From a virus: 42,972 bases of DNA. The stretch covers positions 1 to 42,972 of IMG/VR virus record IMGVR_UViG_3300020215_000085. One strand, 5' to 3'. The position numbers were made by a program, and so were the translations under genes. Under the pieces are notes generated by a model that had not been told where the DNA came from, did no database searches, and saw only the letters and a list, made by a program, of their open reading frames with translations. This document shows, piece after piece, positions 8,731-16,465 of this stretch (the first letter of the stretch is position 1; the number at the start of each line of letters is the position of its first letter).

Positions 8731-9420
8731 GTGGCAATCGCCGCCACGTATAGCTTTGCGCTCACGGTGGACCAGCTCATCCGCCGCTCCATGCAGGTTG
8801 CGGGGCTTCTCTCGTCCGCGCATACGCCCGAGGACGAAGACCTGTCCCTAGCGCGGGACCTCCTGGCGATGGAGCTCGACGCCCAGCAGACCGAGGGCGT
8901 CAGTCAGCGGAACATCGAGCGCGATACCAAGACGCTGGTCTCTGGCACAGCTGAGTACACGCTCGACGACGATACCGTTGACGTCATCGTCGGCCCCGGG
9001 AACATCGCCGGGACCATTATCCCGTCTTCTGGCTCCGAAACACACGTACGGGCCATCTCCCGGCACGAGTACCAGAGCATCACCAACAAGGACGCCGACG
9101 GGACGCCGTCGCTGGTGTTCGTCGAGAAGGCGTCCAGCGTGAAGGCGGTCTTCTGGCCCGTCCCTGACGCTACGGCAACGTTTCGTTACAGCAAGCTACG
9201 CCTCCCGCGCGACTCGTCCGGATCGAGTAATACCGACGTCGATCGCAGGCGGCAAAAGGCGATGGTCTGGGCGCTGGCCCACGACTTGGCCGTGTCCAAG
9301 GGGCTCTCGGAGTCGCGCGTGAAGATGCTCCGCGATGAGCGGGATCGCCTCAAGGCCTACGCCCGTGTCAACGACATGGAGCAGGTCCACGCGCAGTTCT
9401 ACGTCTCGAGGGGGCGGTAA
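8731..9420 (+). CDS. P22 gp4-like head-tail adaptor / DNA-stabilisation protein
   Basis: 229 residues from a GTG that touches the previous stop. The N terminus TVDQLIRRSMQVAGLL followed by EDLSLARDLLAMELDAQQTEG is the characteristic start of P22 gp4-type adaptors, which dock under the portal after packaging. A beta-rich middle (TLVSGTAEYTLDDDT, VKAVFWPVPDATATFRYS) and a helical C terminus (KAMVWALAHDLAVSKGL) follow, as in the family. Its place between the capsid block and tailspike/gp10-like genes agrees. The P22 muramidase activity of gp4 is not implied. Confidence 0.75.
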   Translation: MAIAATYSFALTVDQLIRRSMQVAGLLSSAHTPEDEDLSLARDLLAMELDAQQTEGVSQRNIERDTKTLVSGTAEYTLDDDTVDVIVGPGNIAGTIIPSSGSETHVRAISRHEYQSITNKDADGTPSLVFVEKASSVKAVFWPVPDATATFRYSKLRLPRDSSGSSNTDVDRRRQKAMVWALAHDLAVSKGLSESRVKMLRDERDRLKAYARVNDMEQVHAQFYVSRGR

Positions 9421-11006
9421 TGGCCGGGTCGCTCATTTCCCCCCTCGCGGCCGGAGTGAACGGCTGCGCCTCGGGTGCCGCCGAAATCTTCGACCAGGGC
9501 ACGAGCAACGCCGCCGAGGCGTTCAGTGACTGGCGCTGTACCGCGCAGGAGACGACGCACGCTCTCGACGCCAACGGCGGGGTCATCCGCTACGTTCGCG
9601 GCCCAGTCGACGTCGTTTGTAAGGACTCGTCTGGCAACGCCGTCCGCACCTTCACCTGGACGGATTCGGGCGCGGCGGTGGCCCTCGAGAACGCCTTTGT
9701 CACCGGGACCAGCTCGGCGGGACAGAGCGGGACGGGAACGGGGTACCGCAGCTATCTGAACACGCTGCTTACCAGCTTCTTTGAATCATTCGGCGCCCCC
9801 GACGGGAAGGTTCTGGTCAACAACGTTGCCCAGGATCTGCAGGACGTAATTGGGTCGACGACCGGCGTGTTTTTCAACGTCGTTTCCGGCTACGACGCCG
9901 TAGGGGATGACTCCAACAACGACACCACGCCCATTCAGAACGCCATCACGGCGGCGCAGGCCGCTGGCGGCGGGATCGTCTACTTCCCTCCCGGGACCTA
10001 CAAAATCAACGGCACGCTAGCCGTGTCGAATAGCAAGGTCATGCTCTGGGCGCCAACCCCTGGCACGGTCATCAAGCAGTACGGAGCTTCTTCTAACTGG
10101 GTCTCGATCACCGCAGACAACGTTGTCGTGAGCGGCCTGGGGTTCACGGCGTCCGCCACCGGGCACACAGGGACGTGCATTGCCGTCGGGGCGTCCACGA
10201 CGAACGTCCGCATCAACAACTGCAACTTCAACGGCCACAACGGGGCGGCAATCTCCGGCGGCATTGGCGCTGGATCGATTGTCGCGGGCGTGTTTGTGGA
10301 TGACTGCTATTTCAAGCTGCCCGAGGGGTCGGGGACGGTTGCATCCACGTCTGGGGCCATCGCGTTCGACAACTGCATAGTTCAGGCGACCGTCGCTGTT
10401 GCAACGATATTTTCCCAGGCGGCGTACAGCATCCAGCACTGCCGCATCACTCTCGACAGCGGCTCTACAACGATAATCCACACCATCACGTCTGGCGCTC
10501 AGATTACCCACGCGGGCAACACCATCTACAACGCTGGCGCTGGCGATGTGTTTCTGTTCAGCGGCTTCTCCGGCGCAGCGCAGACGATATCCGAGGCCGG
10601 GACCGTGGCCCGCATGGGCGCCGGATCATTTCGCCTCGTCAACGGTGGCACATTCGCGGGGACGATGTTTCGCTCCCAGTGGCGCGCTGGCAGCAAGGTC
10701 GCGACTAGTGGCGTGGCGACCACCTATACCCCTGACACGAATTTCGAGATACACGAGGTCGTGTCGTCGGGGGCGTCAATGGGATTTCAGAACGCCTCGC
10801 CAGCGGTTACCTACCCCGGAGCCCGCCTAATCTTCTGGTACAAGAACACGTCAGGCGGCGCGATTACGCCGACGTTTGGCACCGATTACCGTGGCACTGG
10901 CGTATCAACCGCCAACAACCAGGCCACCTGTTACGAGTTCGTTTACAACGGCACGCTAAGCAAGTGGGTAATGGTCGGATCGTCCGTGTCGTACTCAGCA
11001 ACGTAA
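9420..11006 (+). CDS. Tailspike / tail fibre with pectate-lyase-like beta-helix
   Basis: 528 residues; the ATG shares its A with the previous stop (TAATG). Residues 1-150 form a virion-binding head. From about residue 160 a pectate_lyase_3-type start is clear: YDAVGDDSNNDTTPIQNAI, then AGGGIVYFPPGTYKINGTL. A long beta-helix of NVRINNCNFNGHN-type turns follows. The last about 100 residues look like a separate C-terminal cap or receptor domain (FEIHEVVSSGASMGF, GTDYRGTG). Such spikes bind and often cleave host surface polysaccharide. The order gp4-like, spike, gp10-like is unusual but compatible with a P22-like tail. Confidence 0.8.
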   Translation: MAGSLISPLAAGVNGCASGAAEIFDQGTSNAAEAFSDWRCTAQETTHALDANGGVIRYVRGPVDVVCKDSSGNAVRTFTWTDSGAAVALENAFVTGTSSAGQSGTGTGYRSYLNTLLTSFFESFGAPDGKVLVNNVAQDLQDVIGSTTGVFFNVVSGYDAVGDDSNNDTTPIQNAITAAQAAGGGIVYFPPGTYKINGTLAVSNSKVMLWAPTPGTVIKQYGASSNWVSITADNVVVSGLGFTASATGHTGTCIAVGASTTNVRINNCNFNGHNGAAISGGIGAGSIVAGVFVDDCYFKLPEGSGTVASTSGAIAFDNCIVQATVAVATIFSQAAYSIQHCRITLDSGSTTIIHTITSGAQITHAGNTIYNAGAGDVFLFSGFSGAAQTISEAGTVARMGAGSFRLVNGGTFAGTMFRSQWRAGSKVATSGVATTYTPDTNFEIHEVVSSGASMGFQNASPAVTYPGARLIFWYKNTSGGAITPTFGTDYRGTGVSTANNQATCYEFVYNGTLSKWVMVGSSVSYSAT

Positions 11007-11008
11007 TC

Positions 11009-12418
11009 ATGCCCGAGGCGCCCATCATGTTCGGCAACATACAGGAGAGCGGCAATGCAGAGCTTGCCGGGGCGTCTCCGCTTGCCATCAACGTGCTGGT
11101 AGACGGCCGTGGGTCCGTCCGCAGGCGGCCCGGCCTGTCGACGTGGAGCGGGTTCCCTGAGGCGATCCCGGACGCCACGCAGATCGACGGGATCCATGCT
11201 TTCGACGGAGATATTTACTACGTCACCGATACGCGTCGGATTCACAAGATTTCCGGCGGCGCGCACAGCGCGATGACCGATGGGACGTTCAACAGCTACC
11301 TGGCCGGGACACAGCGGCCCGTGTTCGCTGACACCCCGTGGCGCCTCGTAATCGCTGGCGGCGGCGCTCTGGAAAAGGTGGACGACGGAGACGTCATTGC
11401 GGAGCGCCTTGGCGGCTCCCCGCCTAACTGCAACAGCGTTTGCGCCATCGCAAACCGCCTGTTCATCGACGACAACACATCGAACAGTACCATCGGCCAC
11501 ATTCGCGCCTCCGGCCTCGGGACCACGGGTAACGAGAGTTTCGATGCGCTGGACTACGTGGTCGCTGACGCGCGCACGGATGACATCGTGGCGCTCCGCG
11601 AGAACACGAACGAGGTGTTCGCCTTCGGCGCCACGTCGCTGCAGGTCTTCTCTCCGGACTCCATCAGCATCCTGGCTCCGGGGCGGACCCGCAACATCGG
11701 CTGCGCGGCGGCTCATTCGGTGGTCCGCATCGACGACGCCTTTGCCTGGCTCGACAACCAGCGGCAATTCCGGCTGTCCGATGGCCGCGGGGATGAAGTC
11801 ATCAGCGATCCGATCGCGGAGACGCTGGACGGCATCGCGACGGTTTCCGACTGCTATGGATTCCGCATCAACACGGGGCAGTTTGACTGCGTTGTGTGGG
11901 TATTCCCGACCGATGGGCGATCGTTCTGTTGGGAGCGCAACGGCGGCTGGTCGCAGTGGCACGGCTGGAGCGGCGGGTTTCACTCGCTCCTGCCCATCAA
12001 GGCGCATTTCTACGACGAGACGAACAACCTGCACTTGGCGGGACTCGCCACCGGGCAGATCGTCAAGGTGGACACGGAGGCCAACACGGATCTCGGGGAT
12101 ACCGTGAAGGCCGAGGTCTTGACGGGCTTCATCTCGCGGGAGACGGACGCCGTCAAGCAGTGCCACGCCATCCGCTTCACGGTGAAGAGAGGGCAGGCGA
12201 GCACGGAACCGGTGCTGCGGCTTTCGTGGAGGGATGACCTCGGCCGCTTCTGCCAACCGCTCAACATCCGCCTCGGAACGAGCGGGGACTATCTCGCCAC
12301 CGTCGAGAAGCGTGGGCTGGGAGCCTACCGCCGCAGGCAATGGAAGCTCGAGTTTGACGCCAACGCCGAGCTGCTAGTGGCCGGTGTGACCGAAGTCTTT
12401 AGCGTGGGGTCCAACTGA
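11009..12418 (+). CDS. P22 gp10-like packaged-DNA stabilisation protein
   Basis: About 469 residues. The N-terminal pattern EAPIMFGNIQESGNAELAG, followed by a GRGSVRRRPGLSTW segment, is a known feature of P22 gp10 relatives, whose ring of propeller-like repeats closes the head under gp4. Beta-propeller blades are visible (AFDGDIYYVTDTRRIHKI, EVFAFGATSLQVF, FCWERNGGWSQWHGW). The ATG at 11009 is 3 bases after the spike stop and has no clear SD. ATG 11027, with GAGG eight bases upstream, is an alternative start (463 residues). The reading frame stays open upstream to 10964, but that part overlaps the spike. Confidence 0.78.
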   Translation: MPEAPIMFGNIQESGNAELAGASPLAINVLVDGRGSVRRRPGLSTWSGFPEAIPDATQIDGIHAFDGDIYYVTDTRRIHKISGGAHSAMTDGTFNSYLAGTQRPVFADTPWRLVIAGGGALEKVDDGDVIAERLGGSPPNCNSVCAIANRLFIDDNTSNSTIGHIRASGLGTTGNESFDALDYVVADARTDDIVALRENTNEVFAFGATSLQVFSPDSISILAPGRTRNIGCAAAHSVVRIDDAFAWLDNQRQFRLSDGRGDEVISDPIAETLDGIATVSDCYGFRINTGQFDCVVWVFPTDGRSFCWERNGGWSQWHGWSGGFHSLLPIKAHFYDETNNLHLAGLATGQIVKVDTEANTDLGDTVKAEVLTGFISRETDAVKQCHAIRFTVKRGQASTEPVLRLSWRDDLGRFCQPLNIRLGTSGDYLATVEKRGLGAYRRRQWKLEFDANAELLVAGVTEVFSVGSN

Positions 12419-12750
12419 TGGCATACGACGAGGAATTCAAAGGCACTCTCGGCGGGGCCACGACGGGCGCCATGACAGGCGCCGCGGTGGGCTCCATCAT
12501 CCCCGGCGTTGGGACGGGGATCGGAGCCGCTGTCGGCGGCGGTCTCGGCGGCATCTCCGGGTTCTTCCGGGGACGCGCCAACAAGGCGAAGAAGAAGGGC
12601 GCCCAGCAGGCGGTTCGGCAGATGGCCGAATTGAAGCGCCAGCAGTACGCCCAGCGCCAGGCGGATCTAGCCAAGGCAATGAGCTTCTTCGGCCCTGCAG
12701 ACGCTGCGCTGGCGAAGCTCTACGGCACGCCGGAGGGCGAGGAGTTCTAA
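12418..12750 (+). CDS. Glycine-zipper protein, putative ejection/internal protein
   Basis: 110 residues, start overlapping the preceding stop (TGATG). Residues 10-50 are packed with GxxxG-type repeats (GGATTGAMTGAAVGSI, GTGIGAAVGGGLGG), a glycine-zipper that can cross or pore membranes. A basic, Q-rich helix follows (KRQQYAQRQADLAKAM). It is followed by three long internal-protein genes, so a role in DNA ejection across the envelope, like the P22 gp7/gp16/gp20 set, is plausible but unproven. Confidence 0.65.
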   Translation: MAYDEEFKGTLGGATTGAMTGAAVGSIIPGVGTGIGAAVGGGLGGISGFFRGRANKAKKKGAQQAVRQMAELKRQQYAQRQADLAKAMSFFGPADAALAKLYGTPEGEEF

Positions 12751-12751
12751 G

Positions 12752-14722
12752 GTGACATCAGGGAGCCAGTACTACCTTTACCAGCGGGAAGCGCGGCGCC
12801 GTGCCGAGGCCGAGCGGAGAAGGCGCATGATGTCTTCTCCCGCTGGCATGGCCGAGCGTGGCTCCACGAGCGGCATGGGTGCGTTCGGCGCGTCGCCCTA
12901 CTACGCCCCTCCCCCGTCGTCTCCTTACTCCAAGCCCCCGTCTACGACGACGTCGCGGACTGGACTCCTCTCCGGCCCAGGAACGGCTGAGCAGTGGTGG
13001 AAAGACAACCAGAACCGTTTTCGCACGCCATCGCAAATCAGCGAGTACTGGAAGGGAGTGCAGGGTCGGTTTACGGGCGGCAGGGTGGCTCCGACGAACA
13101 CGCGCGAGGCGTGGTCCACCATCAGCCCGCAGCTTCAGAGCCCAGGGGCAGGCGTTACCGGCGCGCGCGACATATCGTCCTACTTCCGCAGCGGGCCGAC
13201 CGCTGGCGAGCGGACGATCGGCGAGGCCGCGAACATGTACCGCGCCCCCGGTACCGGGGAGCAGTGGGCGCAGCAGCACGGCAACTACTTCACCACGGGC
13301 GGGGCATTCGAGGACTTGGCGAGCGAGGCTCGTTACAACCTGCGCCAGCGGGGGGCCGGTGAGACGAACGCCTACGACGTCTCGAGACAGCTGCAGCAGT
13401 CGGGCGTCGCAGAAGGAAACTACGACAACGCCAGGCGCGCGCTGTCCGGCATCAAGTACGGCGACCAGGGCATCAAAGCCGCTTACGACGGCACGCAGAG
13501 GGCCGGGAATACCGCGCAGTTCTTCGGGACGAACATCGCGCCGATGGCGAAGTCGAACCCCATCGCCGATGAGCGCAATTTCTTCGCCCAGGGGCTGCGG
13601 GACAAGAGCTACAGCGAGCAGGCCTATGAATCGGGTGCGGGCGGGCTCATCGACCCCTACGCCCGCACGCAGGAGAAGCAAGCCCGCGCGATGAACAACG
13701 AGCTCGCCGCGCGCGGCATGTACAACAGCGGCGCTGCTCTTCGCTCCCACGCCGAGCTAGGCGCCGACGTTGCTGCTGCAGAGGCAAGGGATCGTATCGC
13801 CCTCGCCGGTCAGGCCGACCAGGCGCGCCTCGGTCGCACCGGAGCCGCTCTCGACTTCGTGGGCGCCGAGGAAGCCGCAGGACGCGCCCGCAGCGAGTTG
13901 GGTCTACGTGGGGCCATGAGCGCCGACGAGGGGCACAGGGCCAATGCGGGGCTGATGCTGGGGGCCTATGGGCAGGCGTCCGGCGAGGCGCTGCAGAAGG
14001 TGGGCCTCGAAACGAACGCCGCGAACATCGCCCAGCAGAACCAGATCCAGCGGCTCCTGGGCAGTTCGAGCACGGGCCTCGCCGCTGACAGCGCGGGTCG
14101 CGACCGTCTCAGCCTGTCGGCGGACATCAGCGAGCGCGCCGATCGCTTTGGCCTGGACCGCATGTCCCAGGGGTGGAACGTCGCCCAGGGCTCTCAGAAC
14201 CTAGCCGCCGCTCGTGCGGCCGGTCTCGCCAGCAGCGGCAATATGCTGGCGAACACGGAGATCCAGCGCCTGCTGGGGGCGGGCAATCTTGGGCTGAGCG
14301 CTGACCAGTCTGACCTCGCACGCCTGCAGCAGCTCTTTAGCGGCGCACAGGGGCTCGACAATCTGGAACTGCAGTCGCAGGCCGCTGACCTCAACTGGCT
14401 TACCCAGGGCGGCAATCTCGCCAGCCAGGTCGACCAGACCGACTGGGGTCGCTTTATGGATGAGTTCGGTGCGGCGGGCGAGGTGCAGAACTTCTTCGAG
14501 AACAGGGTCGGCGGCGAGTTCGAGCGCACTGCGGGCCTTGCCGCGCAGAAGGTGGAGACGGTGGCGCGGGCGCTGGGCATCGCAACCGACGAGATCGGAA
14601 ACCTGAGCCAGCGGGAAATCGCGGCCCGCCTCGTCGCCTCCGGCATGGATGCCGCAGAGGCCGAGAAGATGGCCGAGGAAGCCCTGGCGGGGGCGGCAAC
14701 CATCATCAGGACGCGTCGGTAA
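12752..14722 (+). CDS. Large internal virion protein with two kinds of repeats
   Basis: 656 residues from GTG 12752, with the purine-rich GGAGGGCGAGGAG upstream. The N-terminal 60 residues are basic, then Pro/Ser-rich. Residues about 70-230 hold four degenerate units of about 30-35 residues with a tryptophan or tyrosine and a later phenylalanine or leucine (TAEQWWKDNQNRF, TREAWSTISPQL, TGEQWAQQHGNYF, TNAYDVSRQL). The second half is alanine/glycine-rich helix; IQRLLGSSSTGLAADSAGRD and IQRLLGAGNLGLSADQSDLA are clear copies of one motif. No enzyme signature is seen. Position and build fit podovirus internal/ejection proteins. Confidence 0.72.
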   Translation: MTSGSQYYLYQREARRRAEAERRRRMMSSPAGMAERGSTSGMGAFGASPYYAPPPSSPYSKPPSTTTSRTGLLSGPGTAEQWWKDNQNRFRTPSQISEYWKGVQGRFTGGRVAPTNTREAWSTISPQLQSPGAGVTGARDISSYFRSGPTAGERTIGEAANMYRAPGTGEQWAQQHGNYFTTGGAFEDLASEARYNLRQRGAGETNAYDVSRQLQQSGVAEGNYDNARRALSGIKYGDQGIKAAYDGTQRAGNTAQFFGTNIAPMAKSNPIADERNFFAQGLRDKSYSEQAYESGAGGLIDPYARTQEKQARAMNNELAARGMYNSGAALRSHAELGADVAAAEARDRIALAGQADQARLGRTGAALDFVGAEEAAGRARSELGLRGAMSADEGHRANAGLMLGAYGQASGEALQKVGLETNAANIAQQNQIQRLLGSSSTGLAADSAGRDRLSLSADISERADRFGLDRMSQGWNVAQGSQNLAAARAAGLASSGNMLANTEIQRLLGAGNLGLSADQSDLARLQQLFSGAQGLDNLELQSQAADLNWLTQGGNLASQVDQTDWGRFMDEFGAAGEVQNFFENRVGGEFERTAGLAAQKVETVARALGIATDEIGNLSQREIAARLVASGMDAAEAEKMAEEALAGAATIIRTRR

Positions 14723-16152
14723 TGCCCAACGAGCTGCTAGACGCCATGCTCTCCCTCGGACGGCCAACGCCGCAGAGCGGAGTCACGCGCGGGCTGAACA
14801 CGCTAGGTGATGCCCTGGAGGGCGTTGCGCAGCGCCGTCAGCAGCGGGCGCTAGAGCGAGCGCGGTTGCAGCAACAGGCGGAAGAGGCCGCTTACGCCAA
14901 CCAACGCGCACGGGACATCGCGGAAGCCAACGAGCAAAACGAGATGGCGCGCCATCGCGAGAACATCGCGATCCAGCGCCAGACGCAGCAGCGCCAGGAC
15001 CGCAAGGACGCCGCAGGCCATCTCGAAAAGACACTCCCCCTACTGCAAGGCACTGCCCCGCAGGTGTCGCGCTTCAACGCGCTCAGCGGCCCATATGGCT
15101 TGCAGGCCCGCCAGCGGGAAGCCCCGCCCATGCCGGAGAGGCCCCAGGGACCAGCGCCCATCGACCTGATGGACATGCTCATGATGCGGCCCACGCAGCA
15201 GGGCATCCAGAATATCAACCAGGCCGAGAAGGCAGCAGGCGCCTACCAGCAAGAGGCCGCGAAGGTCGAGGAGACGAAGCGTAACCCCATCGTCGATATC
15301 GACATGGCGGGTGAGCTCTACGCCTCCGTCCACGGCAACGAGCTGCAGGAAGCGCGGCGAGCGCAGGCCGCGCAGGCAGTGGAGCCGTTCACCGAGCTAT
15401 CGGCGTCCGACATCGAGCGCAAGGCCGACGCTGCGACCAAGGCGGCGCTGGACGGCGGAACGCTCAAGCTCGAAGGTGCGGCGCAGTTCCGCCAGGGCAT
15501 CATCGAAGCGGAAAAGAACCGTCTTGCGCGCGCGCGCAGGGGCGGTGGGCGCGGAGACAAGCCGATGACTCCCGGAGAAAAGGTCGACAACGAGCGCGCC
15601 GCCGTGACTGGCTTTAGCGGCGAATACGACAAGTGGGAAAAGCATACGAACGTCGACAAACTCACCGACCAGTACGACCTGTTCGGCGGGATGTCGGCAT
15701 CCGCGAAGGCTTATCGCGACAAGGGCGACATCATCAACCAGCGTAAGGCGCTCTACGAAGCCGCTCGCTTCATTACCGGCCCCGGCATTCTGCGCCAGGA
15801 AGAGTACGACAACACGGTTCGCAAGACGGCCGGTTGGTCAGAAACGCTCGCCACCAAGATTCAGCAGAACTTGCAGGGCGACATTTCGGAAGCCGAGTGG
15901 GCAGCGATGGAAAAGTTCGTCGCCAGCGCCGAGGGCACCATCAAGCAAAAGGCGATCCGCGCGGTCAAGAACTTCGACAAGAAGTTCAATGACAAGAACT
16001 TCTACCGAAGGAACGTCCCCGACGACGTCGCGGGCTCACGCGCCGCCCTGATGGAGCGCTTCGGGCTCACTGATGAGGACGTCGCGGGTGGCGACGCAAA
16101 GAAAGCGGGCACGCCCGAGGACGACGCAAAGCTCAGGGAGCTTGGCTTCTAA
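14722..16152 (+). CDS. Internal virion protein, coiled-coil rich
   Basis: 476 residues, start sharing a base with the previous stop (TAATG). Residues 30-110 are strongly coiled-coil (RRQQRALERARLQQQAEEAA, then ENIAIQRQTQQRQDRKDAAG). A Pro-rich stretch around 130-150 is followed by more Ala-rich helix and a charged C-terminal third (AVKNFDKKFNDKNFYRRN). No catalytic motif for a lytic transglycosylase is recognised. As one of three consecutive long helical proteins after the head-tail genes, it is probably an ejection protein. Confidence 0.7.
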   Translation: MPNELLDAMLSLGRPTPQSGVTRGLNTLGDALEGVAQRRQQRALERARLQQQAEEAAYANQRARDIAEANEQNEMARHRENIAIQRQTQQRQDRKDAAGHLEKTLPLLQGTAPQVSRFNALSGPYGLQARQREAPPMPERPQGPAPIDLMDMLMMRPTQQGIQNINQAEKAAGAYQQEAAKVEETKRNPIVDIDMAGELYASVHGNELQEARRAQAAQAVEPFTELSASDIERKADAATKAALDGGTLKLEGAAQFRQGIIEAEKNRLARARRGGGRGDKPMTPGEKVDNERAAVTGFSGEYDKWEKHTNVDKLTDQYDLFGGMSASAKAYRDKGDIINQRKALYEAARFITGPGILRQEEYDNTVRKTAGWSETLATKIQQNLQGDISEAEWAAMEKFVASAEGTIKQKAIRAVKNFDKKFNDKNFYRRNVPDDVAGSRAALMERFGLTDEDVAGGDAKKAGTPEDDAKLRELGF

Positions 16153-16160
16153 ATGCGCGC

Positions 16161-16379
16161 TCAGAACAGCGGGTTGTTCCAGAGCCAGCGCACGGCGCTG
16201 ATAGCCGCCCAGAGCGCGCCGACGGCGGCCACCGCGCAGACAGCAAACAGCGCGATCCCCCCCACGGGGCCGATGCTCTCAGGCTTTCGGCTGAACGTCG
16301 CGCGGTACGCCTCGCTGTTGGGCATGTGCTCGCGCCTGAACGCCTCGTCCATCTCCTTCACAAACGCGTCCGTCCCCAT
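16161..16379 (-). CDS. Small single-pass membrane protein on the opposite strand
   Basis: 72 residues on the minus strand inside a 313-base gap of the plus-strand structural operon, where no plus-strand gene fits. The first 35 residues are charged and helical (KEMDEAFRREHMPN). Residues 36-67 form a clear transmembrane segment ending in aromatic residues (VRWLWNNPLF). The ATG at 16379 is chosen; a TTG at 16439 would add 20 basic residues. A possible SD (GGAG) is about 15 bases away and weak. Function unknown; a superinfection-exclusion-like or lysis-control membrane protein is possible, but nothing shows it. Confidence 0.5.
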   Translation of the reverse strand: MGTDAFVKEMDEAFRREHMPNSEAYRATFSRKPESIGPVGGIALFAVCAVAAVGALWAAISAVRWLWNNPLF

Positions 16380-16465
16380 GAGTGCCAGTCTTCTACTCCG
16401 CGCGCCAACCGTCAACTTGCGCGGGCGTTCAGGTAGCAATCCGTTCCGTTACGCGAGGTTGCCCA

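Noticed and set aside
10943-12340. Long open frame (465 codons) on the minus strand opposite the gp10-like gene
   Set aside because: Runs opposite a well-supported plus-strand gene; the product is Arg/Val/Asp-rich as in antisense frames of GC-rich DNA and shows no domain.
12758-13750. 330-codon minus-strand frame opposite the internal protein gene
   Set aside because: Arginine-rich shadow frame; no start site, no motif, and the plus-strand gene has clear repeats.
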